Of a stretch of 34,927 bases of DNA, positions 17,986 through 25,750 are shown piece by piece; the first letter of the stretch is position 1, and each line of letters starts with the position of its first letter. The stretch lies in the NCBI GenBank assembly GCA_945860355.1, contig CAMARB010000019.1, positions 1 to 34,927 on the forward strand, given 5' to 3'. Made by a program: the position numbers and the translations under genes. Origin of the DNA: Chthoniobacter flavus. Its GTDB lineage: Bacteria; Verrucomicrobiota; Verrucomicrobiia; Chthoniobacterales; Chthoniobacteraceae. Under the pieces are notes generated by a model. It had not been told where the DNA came from and made no database searches. It saw only the letters and a program-made list of their open reading frames with translations.

Positions 17986-18114
17986 GGCTGGGGAAGTGCG
18001 TTGGAAAGGCAGAATTGCCCCTTATATCTCCCGGTCACCCGCGAAAGGTTACAATTTTTTTCCCATGGCAGCCGCGGAGCGGCTCGGTGGCGGCGGTGCG
18101 TCCACCCCGACCAC

Positions 18115-18158
18115 CACATTTGTAGTTGACCGCGCCGCTACATTTGTAGTGAAACTAC
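18115..18158. promoter_or_regulatory. BlaI/MecI-type operator sites upstream of blaI
   Basis: BlaI/MecI repressors bind dyads of the form TACA-nn-TGTA. Just before the BlaI start are CACATTTGTA (18115-18124) and TACATTTGTA (18139-18148), spaced 24 bp. The second overlaps a further perfect dyad GTAGT-GAA-ACTAC (18146-18158). The A/T-rich repeats stand out in GC-rich DNA and end 5 bp before the start codon, fitting autorepression of the blaI-M56 operon. Confidence 0.65.
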
Positions 18159-18163
18159 ATCCC

Positions 18164-18544
18164 ATGATTCCTACGCCTGACATTTCCGACTCGGAATGGT
18201 CCGTCATGGAGGCGCTCTGGGCCGCCTCTCCCCAGACCGCCTCCGAACTCGCCAAAACCCTCCGCCCCACGACGCGCTGGGCCGAGAACACCGTGCGCAC
18301 CCTGCTGACCCGCCTCGTCGACAAAGGCGCCGTCAGCACCGGCGAAAACAGCGCCGGCACCCGCACCTATTTGCCGGCGGTGAAACGCGAGTCCTGCGTC
18401 CGGGCGGAGGGCGAGTCTTTCATGCAACGCATCTTTGGCGGCGCCGCCAAACCGCTCCTCGTCCACTTCGCCCAGAACACCAAGCTCACCGCCGAGGAGG
18501 TGCGCGAGCTCAAGAAAATACTCGATCAACGCCTCAACTCCTGA
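18164..18544 (+). CDS. blaI: BlaI/MecI/CopY-family transcriptional repressor
   Basis: A 126-residue winged-helix repressor. The start at 18164 (MIPTPDISDSEWSVMEALW) matches the family N-terminus; a longer open frame to 17909 would run through the operators. The DNA-binding domain covers about 1-75 (SDSEWSVMEALWAASPQTASELA, NTVRTLLTRLVDKGAV) and a C-terminal helical dimerisation part follows (FMQRIFGG, LTAEEVRELKKILDQRL). In the classic bla/mec systems the repressor is inactivated after signalling by the M56 protease BlaR1/MecR1, and the M56 gene starts 6 bp downstream here. Operator-like dyads directly upstream suggest self-regulation. The inducer need not be a beta-lactam: no penicillin-sensor domain is seen in the partner. 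Confidence 0.93.
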   Translation: MIPTPDISDSEWSVMEALWAASPQTASELAKTLRPTTRWAENTVRTLLTRLVDKGAVSTGENSAGTRTYLPAVKRESCVRAEGESFMQRIFGGAAKPLLVHFAQNTKLTAEEVRELKKILDQRLNS

Positions 18545-18550
18545 CCCGCC

Positions 18551-19825
18551 ATGAACTTCCCCCCCCTGGACTGGCTGCTTTCCGCGAGCCTGCGCGCCTC
18601 GCTGCTCACGGCCGCGGTGCTCCTTGCGCAATCCCTGCTCCGCAAACGGCTCTCCGCCTCCTGGCGGCATGCCCTCTGGCTGCCGGTCCTCGTCGTGCTG
18701 CTGACGCCGACCTTCCCCGAGAGTCGTTGGAGCGTCGGTTCGCTCCTGCAGCTCACCCGCCCGCCTTTGGCGGCGCCCGCTCCGGCCGCGGCGGCTGCGC
18801 CCGAGGCCGTCGACCCGAGTTCGCCCGTTCCACTGCGGGTTTCCGCGGAATCCCACCAGCCAGGACCCTTTCCATGGGGTAAGCTCGCCGGATTCACGTG
18901 GCTGCTGGGCGCCGCGGGACTCGGCGGAATCGGCCTCGCGCGGTTCCTGCAAACCCTCCGCCAGTTCAGACGGAGCCGGATCCCGCTCAGCGGCGCATTG
19001 CGGGAGGCCGTAACCGCCGTGGCCGACGAGGTCGGGCTCTCCAAGGTTCCCCGCATTTGGATGGGCTCAGCGATCCAAAGCCCGGCCGTGACGGGTTTGT
19101 TCCGGCCCGTCCTGCTTTTGCCGGCCGACTTCGAGCGCACCCTCAGCCCGGAGGAGACGCGGCTTGCGCTCAAGCATGAGCTCACCCACATCCGGCGCGG
19201 GGATCTGCCGCTCAACGCGCTGCTCTGTCTCCTGCTGACGCTGCACTGGTTTAATCCCGTGCTCTGGTTCGCGTTCTTTAAATCACGCCAGGACCGCGAA
19301 GCCGCTTGTGACGCCCGGGTGCTCGAACGCGAGGCCATTCCCCAGCGGGTCACCTACGGCCACACGCTGCTCAAGGTGGAAACCGCATTCCACCACCCGG
19401 GCCTGGGACTGGGCTTTGTCGGCATCTTTCAGAACAGCGCCGCCCTGCGCTCCCGCATCGAATCTCTCCTCAACCAACCCAACCCCCATCCCCTCATGAA
19501 AACCACACTCAGCATCGGCCTCGCCGTTCTCACCTTCGTCGGTGTCACACGCGCCGCCACACCCGACTCCGCCCCTCCCCAGCCCGCTCCGAAGCCTGCA
19601 CAGGCCGCCGCACCGCAGACGCCCACGCGGGAATCGGTCGAGCGCAAAATCAACCGGCTGATCCTGCCACGAGTTCAATTCAGACAAGCCACGATAGAGG
19701 ATGCGGTGCAATTCCTTACCCAAAAGAGCGTCGAGCTCGACACCGCCACAACGGATTCGACTGAAAAGGGGTCCACATCGTCCTCGCGGCTTCGGAAAAA
19801 ACCGAGGAAGCGAAAATCACCTTAG
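18551..19825 (+). CDS. M56 family (BlaR1-like) membrane metalloprotease, N-terminal part before a frame break
   Basis: The in-frame product is 424 residues. It has N-terminal membrane helices (LLSASLRASLLTAAVLLAQSLL, ALWLPVLVVLLT), a Pro/Ala linker and another helix, then the zinc protease motif HELTH at 209-213 with REAACDARVLE downstream. A further hydrophobic segment (MKTTLSIGLAVLTFVGV) begins at about residue 316. It pairs with BlaI upstream as signal-transducing protease. After FRQATIEDAVQFLTQKSVELD the frame runs into a short basic tail (RLRKKPRKRKSP) and stops, while the expected continuation KGVHIVLAASEK lies in the -1 frame from about 19765. The full reading would be about 658 residues to 20526. 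The switch is at GAA AAG GGG TCC, containing the slippery heptamer A_AAG_GGG. Programmed frameshift, mutation or base-call error are all possible. Confidence 0.85.
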   Translation: MNFPPLDWLLSASLRASLLTAAVLLAQSLLRKRLSASWRHALWLPVLVVLLTPTFPESRWSVGSLLQLTRPPLAAPAPAAAAAPEAVDPSSPVPLRVSAESHQPGPFPWGKLAGFTWLLGAAGLGGIGLARFLQTLRQFRRSRIPLSGALREAVTAVADEVGLSKVPRIWMGSAIQSPAVTGLFRPVLLLPADFERTLSPEETRLALKHELTHIRRGDLPLNALLCLLLTLHWFNPVLWFAFFKSRQDREAACDARVLEREAIPQRVTYGHTLLKVETAFHHPGLGLGFVGIFQNSAALRSRIESLLNQPNPHPLMKTTLSIGLAVLTFVGVTRAATPDSAPPQPAPKPAQAAAPQTPTRESVERKINRLILPRVQFRQATIEDAVQFLTQKSVELDTATTDSTEKGSTSSSRLRKKPRKRKSP

Positions 19826-20526
19826 ACCTGGCCAACATCCCTCTTTCCGAGGCACTCAAATATGTCGCCGGGCTCGCCAACCTCCGTGTTGTGGTGGAGC
19901 CGGATACCGTTGTCTTGCTTGCGGAGAGCGCTCGTTGGCCGAAGGCAGCCGCGGTTCGGCTGCCCAATGTGTCGTTCCGGCAGGCGACACTCAATGATGC
20001 GGTCAAATTCTTCCGGATAAAAACCCGCGATCTCGACCCCGAGAAGAAGGGCTTCAATATCGTGATCAAACCGGGCGGCGACCCCAATGCCCAGGCCATC
20101 ACCGCGGAACTCAAGAACATCCCCGCCTGGCAAGCCCTGCGTTACTGCGCCCAACTCGCGGGCTACACGCTGTCGTTTGACGGGGCTGTGGCCGTGCTGA
20201 CGCCCTTCACCGCGGCCACCACGGAGTCCTCAAGAACGACGGGACCGCGGCCCGCGGAACGCCTGCAGGAGGCCCAAAACGCGCGACAGGCCCTCATCGC
20301 CAAAGAATACTCGTTCCCGGAGAACATCCACCGCAAGTTCATCGCGGAGTCCTTGGAGAAAAACTTGAAGGGGGCCTTCATGGAAAAAGGGGTCCCCTTT
20401 CCGGAGGGCGCATCGATTGGTTGGTTCGCACGATCAGGCGGGCGGTTGATCGTGCGCAACACCGCGGAAAACCTTGAGCTGGTGGATTCACTGCTGGAGA
20501 ACGCACTGGCTGGCGCTGGACGATAA
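19765..20526 (+). CDS. C-terminal repeat region of the M56 protein, -1 frame
   Basis: This frame continues the M56 gene. Alone it has an upstream TGA at 19762 and its first start-like codon near 19891, with no ribosome-binding site, so it is unlikely to be a free gene. It completes repeat 1 (KGVHIVLAAS, ITLDLANIPLSEALKYVAGLA) and then contains repeat 2 (FRQATLNDAVKFFRIKTRDLD, KKGFNIVIKPG, ITAELKNIPAWQALRYCAQLAG). These look like secretin/STN-type short domains. It ends with a segment typical of such proteins (VPFPEGASIGWFARSGGRLIVRNTAENLELVDSLLE). The repeats replace the penicillin-binding sensor of BlaR1 and probably lie outside the membrane, so the ligand sensed is likely something other than a beta-lactam. 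Confidence 0.75.
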   Translation, partial: KGVHIVLAASEKTEEAKITLDLANIPLSEALKYVAGLANLRVVVEPDTVVLLAESARWPKAAAVRLPNVSFRQATLNDAVKFFRIKTRDLDPEKKGFNIVIKPGGDPNAQAITAELKNIPAWQALRYCAQLAGYTLSFDGAVAVLTPFTAATTESSRTTGPRPAERLQEAQNARQALIAKEYSFPENIHRKFIAESLEKNLKGAFMEKGVPFPEGASIGWFARSGGRLIVRNTAENLELVDSLLENALAGAGR

Positions 20527-20539
20527 CACGTCCAGTCCC

Positions 20540-20719
20540 GCAGCGACTTCCTCATCCCGGATTTGCACTTGAGCGGAGCCCCCAGGGGGAAGCTCTTGAT
20601 GCGATCCGCGTCAAAACCCGTGAAATCGATATCCACAAAAAGGGGGCCAAATCGGGATCGACCCGGCGGGCGAGCTCGGTCTCCGGATCACCCCGGTGTA
20701 TCGGGACGCTGTCGTCTGA
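20540..20719 (+). pseudogene. Decayed fragment resembling a further repeat domain
   Basis: After the TAA at 20524-20526 the DNA still carries protein-like sequence without a start codon. One frame (about 20556-20643) reads FALERSPQGEALDAIRVKTREIDIHKKG, echoing repeat 2 of the M56 protein (DAVKFFRIKTRDLD then KKG). After a -1 shift at an A5G5 run (20637-20646) another frame reads GGQIGIDPAGELGLRITPVY and ends with TGA at 20717. This looks like the tail of a lost or truncated paralogue. The rest of the 272-bp spacer to 20798 holds nothing recognisable. Confidence 0.4.
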
Positions 20720-20798
20720 AGGAGATGAGGCCGCGCTGTCTCCCGTGGCCCGTTAATTCACCGCGACCTCCGAACAACTCGTGCCCGGGCCGGGGGCG

Positions 20799-21998
20799 CT
20801 ACCTCAACCCCTGTCCCAGCGCGTCGCTGGCGGCCTGCTGGAAAACCCTCCGCACCTCGCTGGCGTCGCCATTGGTGTTGGCCCGTTGCACCATAAGCAC
20901 GTAGGCCACGCCCCGGACCGGATCCACCCACGCCTGGGTGCCCCATGCGCCTCCATGCCCGAAAGTGCCCGGCGAAAGCATCGCCGCCACCCCGGCATGG
21001 GGGCTGCGGAGCACGCAGGCGCCGATGCCCCAGCCGTAGTTGGCGCCGCGGCTGCCCTGTTTCTCGCCCTGCAAAAAACCGGTGGGCAACTCCCCGGTCA
21101 GCGGCGTGCTCATCAACCGGACCGCCTCCGGGCTCAAATACACACGGCCCTCCCGCTGCCCGCCTCCGAGCAGCATCTGACAAAACCGCGCGTAATCCTT
21201 CGCCGTCGAATAAAGCCCCGCATGCCCCTGCGGCGGCCGATCCGGGCTGCCAAAACCCGCCATCGGCGGCACCGGCTCCAAAGCCCCGGTCTCGGCGTTC
21301 TTCGTGTAAGCCGTCGCGAGCCGAGCCCGCTGATCCGGCTCCGGGTAAAACGTCGTGTCCTTCATGCCGAGCGGCTCAAAAAGCCAGGTCTTGAGAAACC
21401 CATCGAAACTCTGACCGCTCACCACCTCCACAATCCGCGCCCCGACGTTGATGCCGCTCTGCGTGTATTTCCATTTGTCGCCCGGCTCGTATTGCATCGG
21501 CGCGGCCAGCCAGAGCGGCACCAGATCCGCCAGGGTCCGCGCGGCCTTGGCTCCCGCAGAACCCGCCTCACCCAGCCCGGAGGTGTGTGTCATCACCTGT
21601 TGGATGGTGAGATTGGCCGGGCGTCCGGAGGGCGTTTTGAGCCCCTCAAACTCGGGCAGATATTTCGCCACGGGATCGGTGACCCGCAACCGGCCCTCGT
21701 CCTGGAGCATGAGGAGAGCCGTGGCGGTGACGGGTTTCGTCATCGACGCGATCCAGAACATCGTGTCCGGGGTCATCGGCCGTTGGGAGGCCAGATCCGC
21801 CAGCCCGGAGCATTCGAGTCCCAGCACCCGGTCTTTGGAGACCACGACTGTGACCGCGCCCGCGACTTCTTTCCGGGCAACCATTTCCTCCAGGGCCGGT
21901 CCCACGCCGAACAGTGTGGGATCCTTCGCAGAAGCCGATCCAGAGAGACACACGGTCATAAAAAGAACCAAACACAGAGCGCGGGAGGGGGAATCCAT
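20799..21998 (-). CDS. Beta-lactamase class C-like serine hydrolase
   Basis: A 399-residue exported serine hydrolase of the beta-lactamase/EstB/DD-peptidase (PF00144) family. The start at 21998 gives a Sec signal (SRALCLVLFMTVCLSGSASA). The nucleophile motif SMTK (Ser85-Lys88, in FWIASMTKPVTATALL) is intact. The second motif is Y178-T-Q in KWKYTQSGINV, where many members have YSN, and the third KTG-like motif appears as HGG in FGHGGAWG, common in esterase-type members. The changed second and third motifs favour an esterase or peptidase role over antibiotic hydrolysis. It is convergent with the BlaI/M56 pair. A link to that regulatory pair is tempting but not shown; no operator-like TACA/TGTA dyad was seen upstream. 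Confidence 0.85.
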   Translation of the reverse strand: MDSPSRALCLVLFMTVCLSGSASAKDPTLFGVGPALEEMVARKEVAGAVTVVVSKDRVLGLECSGLADLASQRPMTPDTMFWIASMTKPVTATALLMLQDEGRLRVTDPVAKYLPEFEGLKTPSGRPANLTIQQVMTHTSGLGEAGSAGAKAARTLADLVPLWLAAPMQYEPGDKWKYTQSGINVGARIVEVVSGQSFDGFLKTWLFEPLGMKDTTFYPEPDQRARLATAYTKNAETGALEPVPPMAGFGSPDRPPQGHAGLYSTAKDYARFCQMLLGGGQREGRVYLSPEAVRLMSTPLTGELPTGFLQGEKQGSRGANYGWGIGACVLRSPHAGVAAMLSPGTFGHGGAWGTQAWVDPVRGVAYVLMVQRANTNGDASEVRRVFQQAASDALGQGLR

Positions 21999-22227
21999 GG
22001 GTTGCCAGCGTGAAACGGCCCGACGCAAAGGAACAGGCAAAATTATATGGGCTGGACGCGGGGAGGAGACTGGAACATCCGGGCGCTGTTTTATTACAAA
22101 ACAATGTTGTGGAGCTCCTATCCGACCGTTGCGAATCGGCTAAACTGCAATAGGTAAATAGGCGGTTTAAGCGCCGATCTCGGCCGCCCCGCTCCACTGT
22201 CCATCTGCCCTAGTTTCCCGTTTCCCC

Positions 22228-23388
22228 ATGACCTCCCACCCGCTCGACCCCTTCGCTGAGGCCCGCAGAAACAGCGGCGTCCTCCAGTGCCCGTTCCAAG
22301 GCGAGAACATCCCGCTGCTGCTCCGGCACGCCGATGTGCGCGCGGCCGCGAAAAACTGGCAGACCTTCAGCTCCGACGCCCCGTTCCGCGTGCCCATCCC
22401 CTCCGAGGAATCCGTCCGCTCGGTGCGGCAACTTCCCCTGGAAACCGATCCCCCGCAGCACACGGATTACCGGCGGATTGCGGAGCCGTTTTTCCAGCGC
22501 CCAAAGGATCCCCGGTTCATCGCCCGGATCGAGGGGATCACCGGGGAACTGCTCCGGGACGCGCTCACGCGGGACACGGTGGAAATTGTGGGGGACTTTG
22601 CGCTGCCGCTCCAGTCGCTGGCGCTCACCCTGCTCCTCAACGTCCCCCGCGCGCACGCGGACCGGTGGATGCGCTGGGGGGTGCATGTTTTCCGCAAACA
22701 GGAGGGACTGGAGAAAAGCCCCGGCCTGGATGAATACATTGCCGAACAGTTCGATCGGGCCCGGCGCGAACCGGGGGACGATTTTTTCTCCGCGCTGGTT
22801 CAGGCGCGTTTCCAGGGCCGGCCTCTTTGCGAGGAGGAACTCTTTGGCTACGCCAACATCGCCTTTGCGGGAGGCCGCGACACGGTCATCCACACCGTGT
22901 GCTGCGCGCTGGCGCATCTCGCCGCGCATCCCGAGGCGCTGGCGTTTCTGAGGGAGGACCCGCGCCGGGTGGTCCACGCGGGGGAGGAGTTTTTCCGGGT
23001 GTTCATGCCGCTGACCCACATCGGCCGGGTCTGTCCGGAGGCGACCGATGTGCGGGGCATCGAGGTTCCGGCGGGCGGCCGGGTGGGGTTGTGCTGGGCG
23101 TCGGCGAACATGGACGAGACGGTGTTCGACGCGCCCGAGACGATCCGGCTCGGCCGGAAACCCAACCCGCATCTGGCCTTCGGGTTTGGCGAACACCTCT
23201 GCCTGGGCGCGCCACATGCCCGGCTCATTCTCCGCACCCTGCTGCGGCTGTGCTCGGAGCGGTGCGAGTCGATCCAAACCGTTGCCGCCCGGCCCCGGGT
23301 GGAACGCGAGGCGACCTATGAACGGGCGCTGGGATACGAAAGCCTCACCCTGCGTTTTGTGCCGCGCCCAACCGCTGCCTCTCTTTAA
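22228..23388 (+). CDS. Cytochrome P450
   Basis: A 386-residue soluble bacterial-type cytochrome P450. Diagnostic parts are present: C-helix region LETDPPQHTDYRRIAEPFF, the I-helix oxygen-binding motif AGGRDT at 214-219, the K-helix ExxR at 254-257 (EEFFR), and the haem-binding loop FGFGEHLCLG at 318-327 with Cys325 as axial ligand. The I-helix usually reads AGxDT or AGxET, and here GRDT fits. Substrate cannot be told from sequence, and no ferredoxin or reductase gene is adjacent. The stop is 4 bp before a TIM-barrel isomerase-like gene, so the two form an operon. The upstream spacer (21999-22227) is AT-richer than the surroundings and probably carries divergent promoters for this operon and the serine hydrolase. 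Confidence 0.93.
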   Translation: MTSHPLDPFAEARRNSGVLQCPFQGENIPLLLRHADVRAAAKNWQTFSSDAPFRVPIPSEESVRSVRQLPLETDPPQHTDYRRIAEPFFQRPKDPRFIARIEGITGELLRDALTRDTVEIVGDFALPLQSLALTLLLNVPRAHADRWMRWGVHVFRKQEGLEKSPGLDEYIAEQFDRARREPGDDFFSALVQARFQGRPLCEEELFGYANIAFAGGRDTVIHTVCCALAHLAAHPEALAFLREDPRRVVHAGEEFFRVFMPLTHIGRVCPEATDVRGIEVPAGGRVGLCWASANMDETVFDAPETIRLGRKPNPHLAFGFGEHLCLGAPHARLILRTLLRLCSERCESIQTVAARPRVEREATYERALGYESLTLRFVPRPTAASL

Positions 23389-23392
23389 CGCC

Positions 23393-24223
23393 ATGGACGC
23401 GCTGTTTTTCTGTCCCCGCTGGGGGAGCGAGTCCCTGCCGCCCGCGCAGTTTATCCAACGGGTGTTGGATGCCGGATTTGACGGGGTGGAGGTGGGACTC
23501 GCCGACGAGGATCCCGGGGCGGAACAGGTTCTCGCCGAGGCGAAGGCCGCGGGCCTGCGAATCATCACCCAGCACACGGTGACGCAGGACACGGATCCCG
23601 AGACGCATCTTGCCCAGTATGAACGTCGGCTCCGGCGCGCCGCGGGATTCAACCCGATCTTTATCAACAGCCACACCGGCCGGGACCGGTTTGGGCTGGC
23701 CGACAACGTGCGGCTCTTTGAGGTGGCGCAACGCGTTTCCCGGGAGACGGGGGTGCCCGTTTACCATGAGACCCACCGGAGCCGGTGCTGCCATTCCCCG
23801 TGGCGGACGGTGGAACTGCTCCGAGCGCTTCCGGAGACGCGGCTGGTACTGGATCTCTCGCACTGGTGCTGCGTGTGTGAGTCGCTTCTGGAAGACCAGG
23901 CGGACCTCCTGGAAGAGGTGTTGCCCGCCGTCGAACATGTGCACGCCCGGGTCGGCTGGGAACACGGCCCCCAGGTGAACGATCCGCGCGCGCCGGAATG
24001 GGCGCCCGCGCTCGCGGCGCACCTGCGCTGGTGGGACGCGCTGGCGAACCTGCGCAGGGCTGCCGACAACAAGGCTCTCACGATCACGCCGGAGTTCGGG
24101 CCGCCGCCCTACCTGCCCACGCTCCCCTACACCCGGCAGCCCGTGGTTTCGCAGTGGGCGGCGAACCTGCACATGCGCGAGCTTCTGCGGGCGCGTTACC
24201 AGGGGGAACGGCCCGGGGCGTAG
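23393..24223 (+). CDS. Sugar phosphate isomerase/epimerase-like TIM-barrel protein
   Basis: A 276-residue protein of the xylose isomerase-like/AP endonuclease 2 TIM-barrel family. Candidate metal ligands of this fold are visible at the ends of the strands: Glu in VYHETHRSR, Asp in LVLDLSHW, His in VHARVGWEHG and Glu in TITPEFGPPPY. FDGVEVGL near the N-terminus is the usual first strand. These enzymes isomerise or epimerise sugars or related polyols with a divalent metal. The start at 23393 (MDALFFCPRWG) lies 4 bp after the P450 stop; a longer overlapping frame exists but would read through the P450 gene. Joint action of a P450 and an isomerase on one substrate is inference from gene order only. 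Confidence 0.85.
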   Translation: MDALFFCPRWGSESLPPAQFIQRVLDAGFDGVEVGLADEDPGAEQVLAEAKAAGLRIITQHTVTQDTDPETHLAQYERRLRRAAGFNPIFINSHTGRDRFGLADNVRLFEVAQRVSRETGVPVYHETHRSRCCHSPWRTVELLRALPETRLVLDLSHWCCVCESLLEDQADLLEEVLPAVEHVHARVGWEHGPQVNDPRAPEWAPALAAHLRWWDALANLRRAADNKALTITPEFGPPPYLPTLPYTRQPVVSQWAANLHMRELLRARYQGERPGA

Positions 24224-24346
24224 AAGGGGGCCGCTGGCCAGTCACGACGCGGATTCCCCGCGCGGCGGAGGGCTTGAACCCCCGACCCGACTTACTCCAA
24301 GGCCCCGCCGGATCCTCTCGAATCGGAGCGGTCCGTGCAGCCCCGC

Positions 24347-25750
24347 CTACGGATTGATGTTGTAATCGATGAACTGGTAATCCTGCCCGTTGTCCGCCGG
24401 GATGGTTAGCCGGATGACGGTGGTATTGTTCTCGTAGTCGGCCTCTTGATACCGCCGCGAGGGATTGACCATGATTCGCAGAAGGTAATCGCCGGGGGCA
24501 ACGTCGGTCACGTCGATCCACTGCCCCGGAGTAGTCGATCCATAAATATCCGCCCAACCGGCGCTGATGGTCTGAGGTCCCCCCTCCGGGTTCTCGGGCG
24601 CCCACAGATCGAATCTGGAGACGTTGACAAGATTCCAAGCCTCCTTCCGGCCGGTCGTGACCGCGCCCGTGCTTTGATTAACGAGCTCAAACTTCATGAA
24701 GTCCTTCAAATGATAGTGCTGGTGGCACGGGTCAAACTCGTAGAACTCGGGGTCCTGCTCGTTGCTGGGTCCGCGGAAATCCATCCCTCCGGTGTTGCGG
24801 GTCTCCAAAGTGAACACCAGCAGTCGTCGGCTGCCCGCTTGGGCCCATCCGTGCTTCACCGCGCAATCATCTTCAGGCTCGGTCTCAGGAGTGAAGGTAC
24901 GGCGATAAATGTACGGTTCGATCGACGGCGCAAAAATGGAGAGATCCGGCCCATCACTGACCCGTTGAGCCATCAGACTGGTCTCCGAAAACGTGCTCGA
25001 TCCCTGCAGTCGGATGTAGATCTTCCCGGGGGCATTCATCCGCACGAGCGCACGCGCAATGACCTGATCGCCACCGCTGGGACTGCGAAACCAGCGCGGC
25101 TTCAAATCGTAGGACCGCGTCTGCGGGATGCGATTCCTTGCGATCAGAATGCTGGACCCGGCGGCACGTCCCTCTCCTGAAACCCGGTAAGTGCCGGCAC
25201 TGGGGGCATCCACGACAAACAGCCGGCTCGAGTTGGCGCCCCCGGCAAGATTATCAACGGAACGGCCCAGCTGCATCGGCTCCGGCCTGGCGTTCTGGGA
25301 AATGGTGTAGAGCCTTTCCACCGCGGGACTCGCGTAACCAAAGTCATCATAAAAACTCTTGGCAATCACCTTGGTCGTCGAACGCACCTTCAGCGGGCGA
25401 ACATAAATCGGACTGTCCGGGTTCGGCTCCGCCCCATCGGTGGTGTACCGAATCACGCCTTTGAGCCCCGCCCAGCTCGGGGTCACGATCCCAACGCTCA
25501 CAGAGCCCACATACGAGCCCGCCGCCGCGCGAAAAGCGGGCCGCGGGGTGGTCTGCAAATACACACTGAGGTGCATCCCTGAATACGCGGAATAGGGCGA
25601 CAAACGCACCATCATTCGGCCCGCCCTTGGTTTCTTGAACTCGATGCGCTCCGCGTTGGTCGGCCCTTGGCTCACTTGATTCGAGCCCGGCTCGGACTCG
25701 ATCGACGCGAACAGGTCACAGTTGCCACGCCCACCGCCGGTGACAACCAC
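24347..25750 (-). CDS. Lysyl oxidase-like protein (main open frame)
   Basis: The longest uninterrupted frame (467 codons from a GTG) encodes most of a secreted copper amine oxidase-like protein. Its order is the end of a PPC-type domain, a chitobiase C-terminal-like (Fn3-associated) domain (VIRYTTDGAEPNPDSPIY, VIAKSFYDD), a second PPC-like region, and a C-terminal lysyl oxidase domain. The copper-binding triad CHQHYH is at 24710-24727. The lysine in GRKEAWNL (codon 24644-24646) and tyrosine in ADIYGSTTPGQWIDVTDV (codon 24542-24544) align with human LOX Lys320 and Tyr355, which crosslink to the lysine tyrosylquinone cofactor. The tail PGDYLLRIMVNPSRRYQEADYENN matches LOX closely. The real N-terminus with signal peptide is in the same frame upstream, cut off by a stop (see the next entry). 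Confidence 0.85.
   Translation of the reverse strand: MVVTGGGRGNCDLFASIESEPGSNQVSQGPTNAERIEFKKPRAGRMMVRLSPYSAYSGMHLSVYLQTTPRPAFRAAAGSYVGSVSVGIVTPSWAGLKGVIRYTTDGAEPNPDSPIYVRPLKVRSTTKVIAKSFYDDFGYASPAVERLYTISQNARPEPMQLGRSVDNLAGGANSSRLFVVDAPSAGTYRVSGEGRAAGSSILIARNRIPQTRSYDLKPRWFRSPSGGDQVIARALVRMNAPGKIYIRLQGSSTFSETSLMAQRVSDGPDLSIFAPSIEPYIYRRTFTPETEPEDDCAVKHGWAQAGSRRLLVFTLETRNTGGMDFRGPSNEQDPEFYEFDPCHQHYHLKDFMKFELVNQSTGAVTTGRKEAWNLVNVSRFDLWAPENPEGGPQTISAGWADIYGSTTPGQWIDVTDVAPGDYLLRIMVNPSRRYQEADYENNTTVIRLTIPADNGQDYQFIDYNINP

Noticed and set aside
20799-21998. Serine hydrolase as the beta-lactamase controlled by the BlaI/M56 pair
   Set aside because: It is convergent, has no BlaI-type dyad upstream, and its second and third active-site motifs depart from true beta-lactamases.
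20781-22013. 410-codon plus-strand frame opposite the serine hydrolase
   Set aside because: Antisense shadow; the minus strand has signal peptide and SxxK motif.
24265-24300. tRNA-like T-arm on the minus strand (GGGGG-TTCAAGC-CCTCC)
   Set aside because: The T-stem and TTCAAGC loop fit the consensus, but no matching acceptor stem, D-arm or anticodon arm could be found in the neighbouring 80 bases. Probably chance in GC-rich DNA, or at most a remnant.
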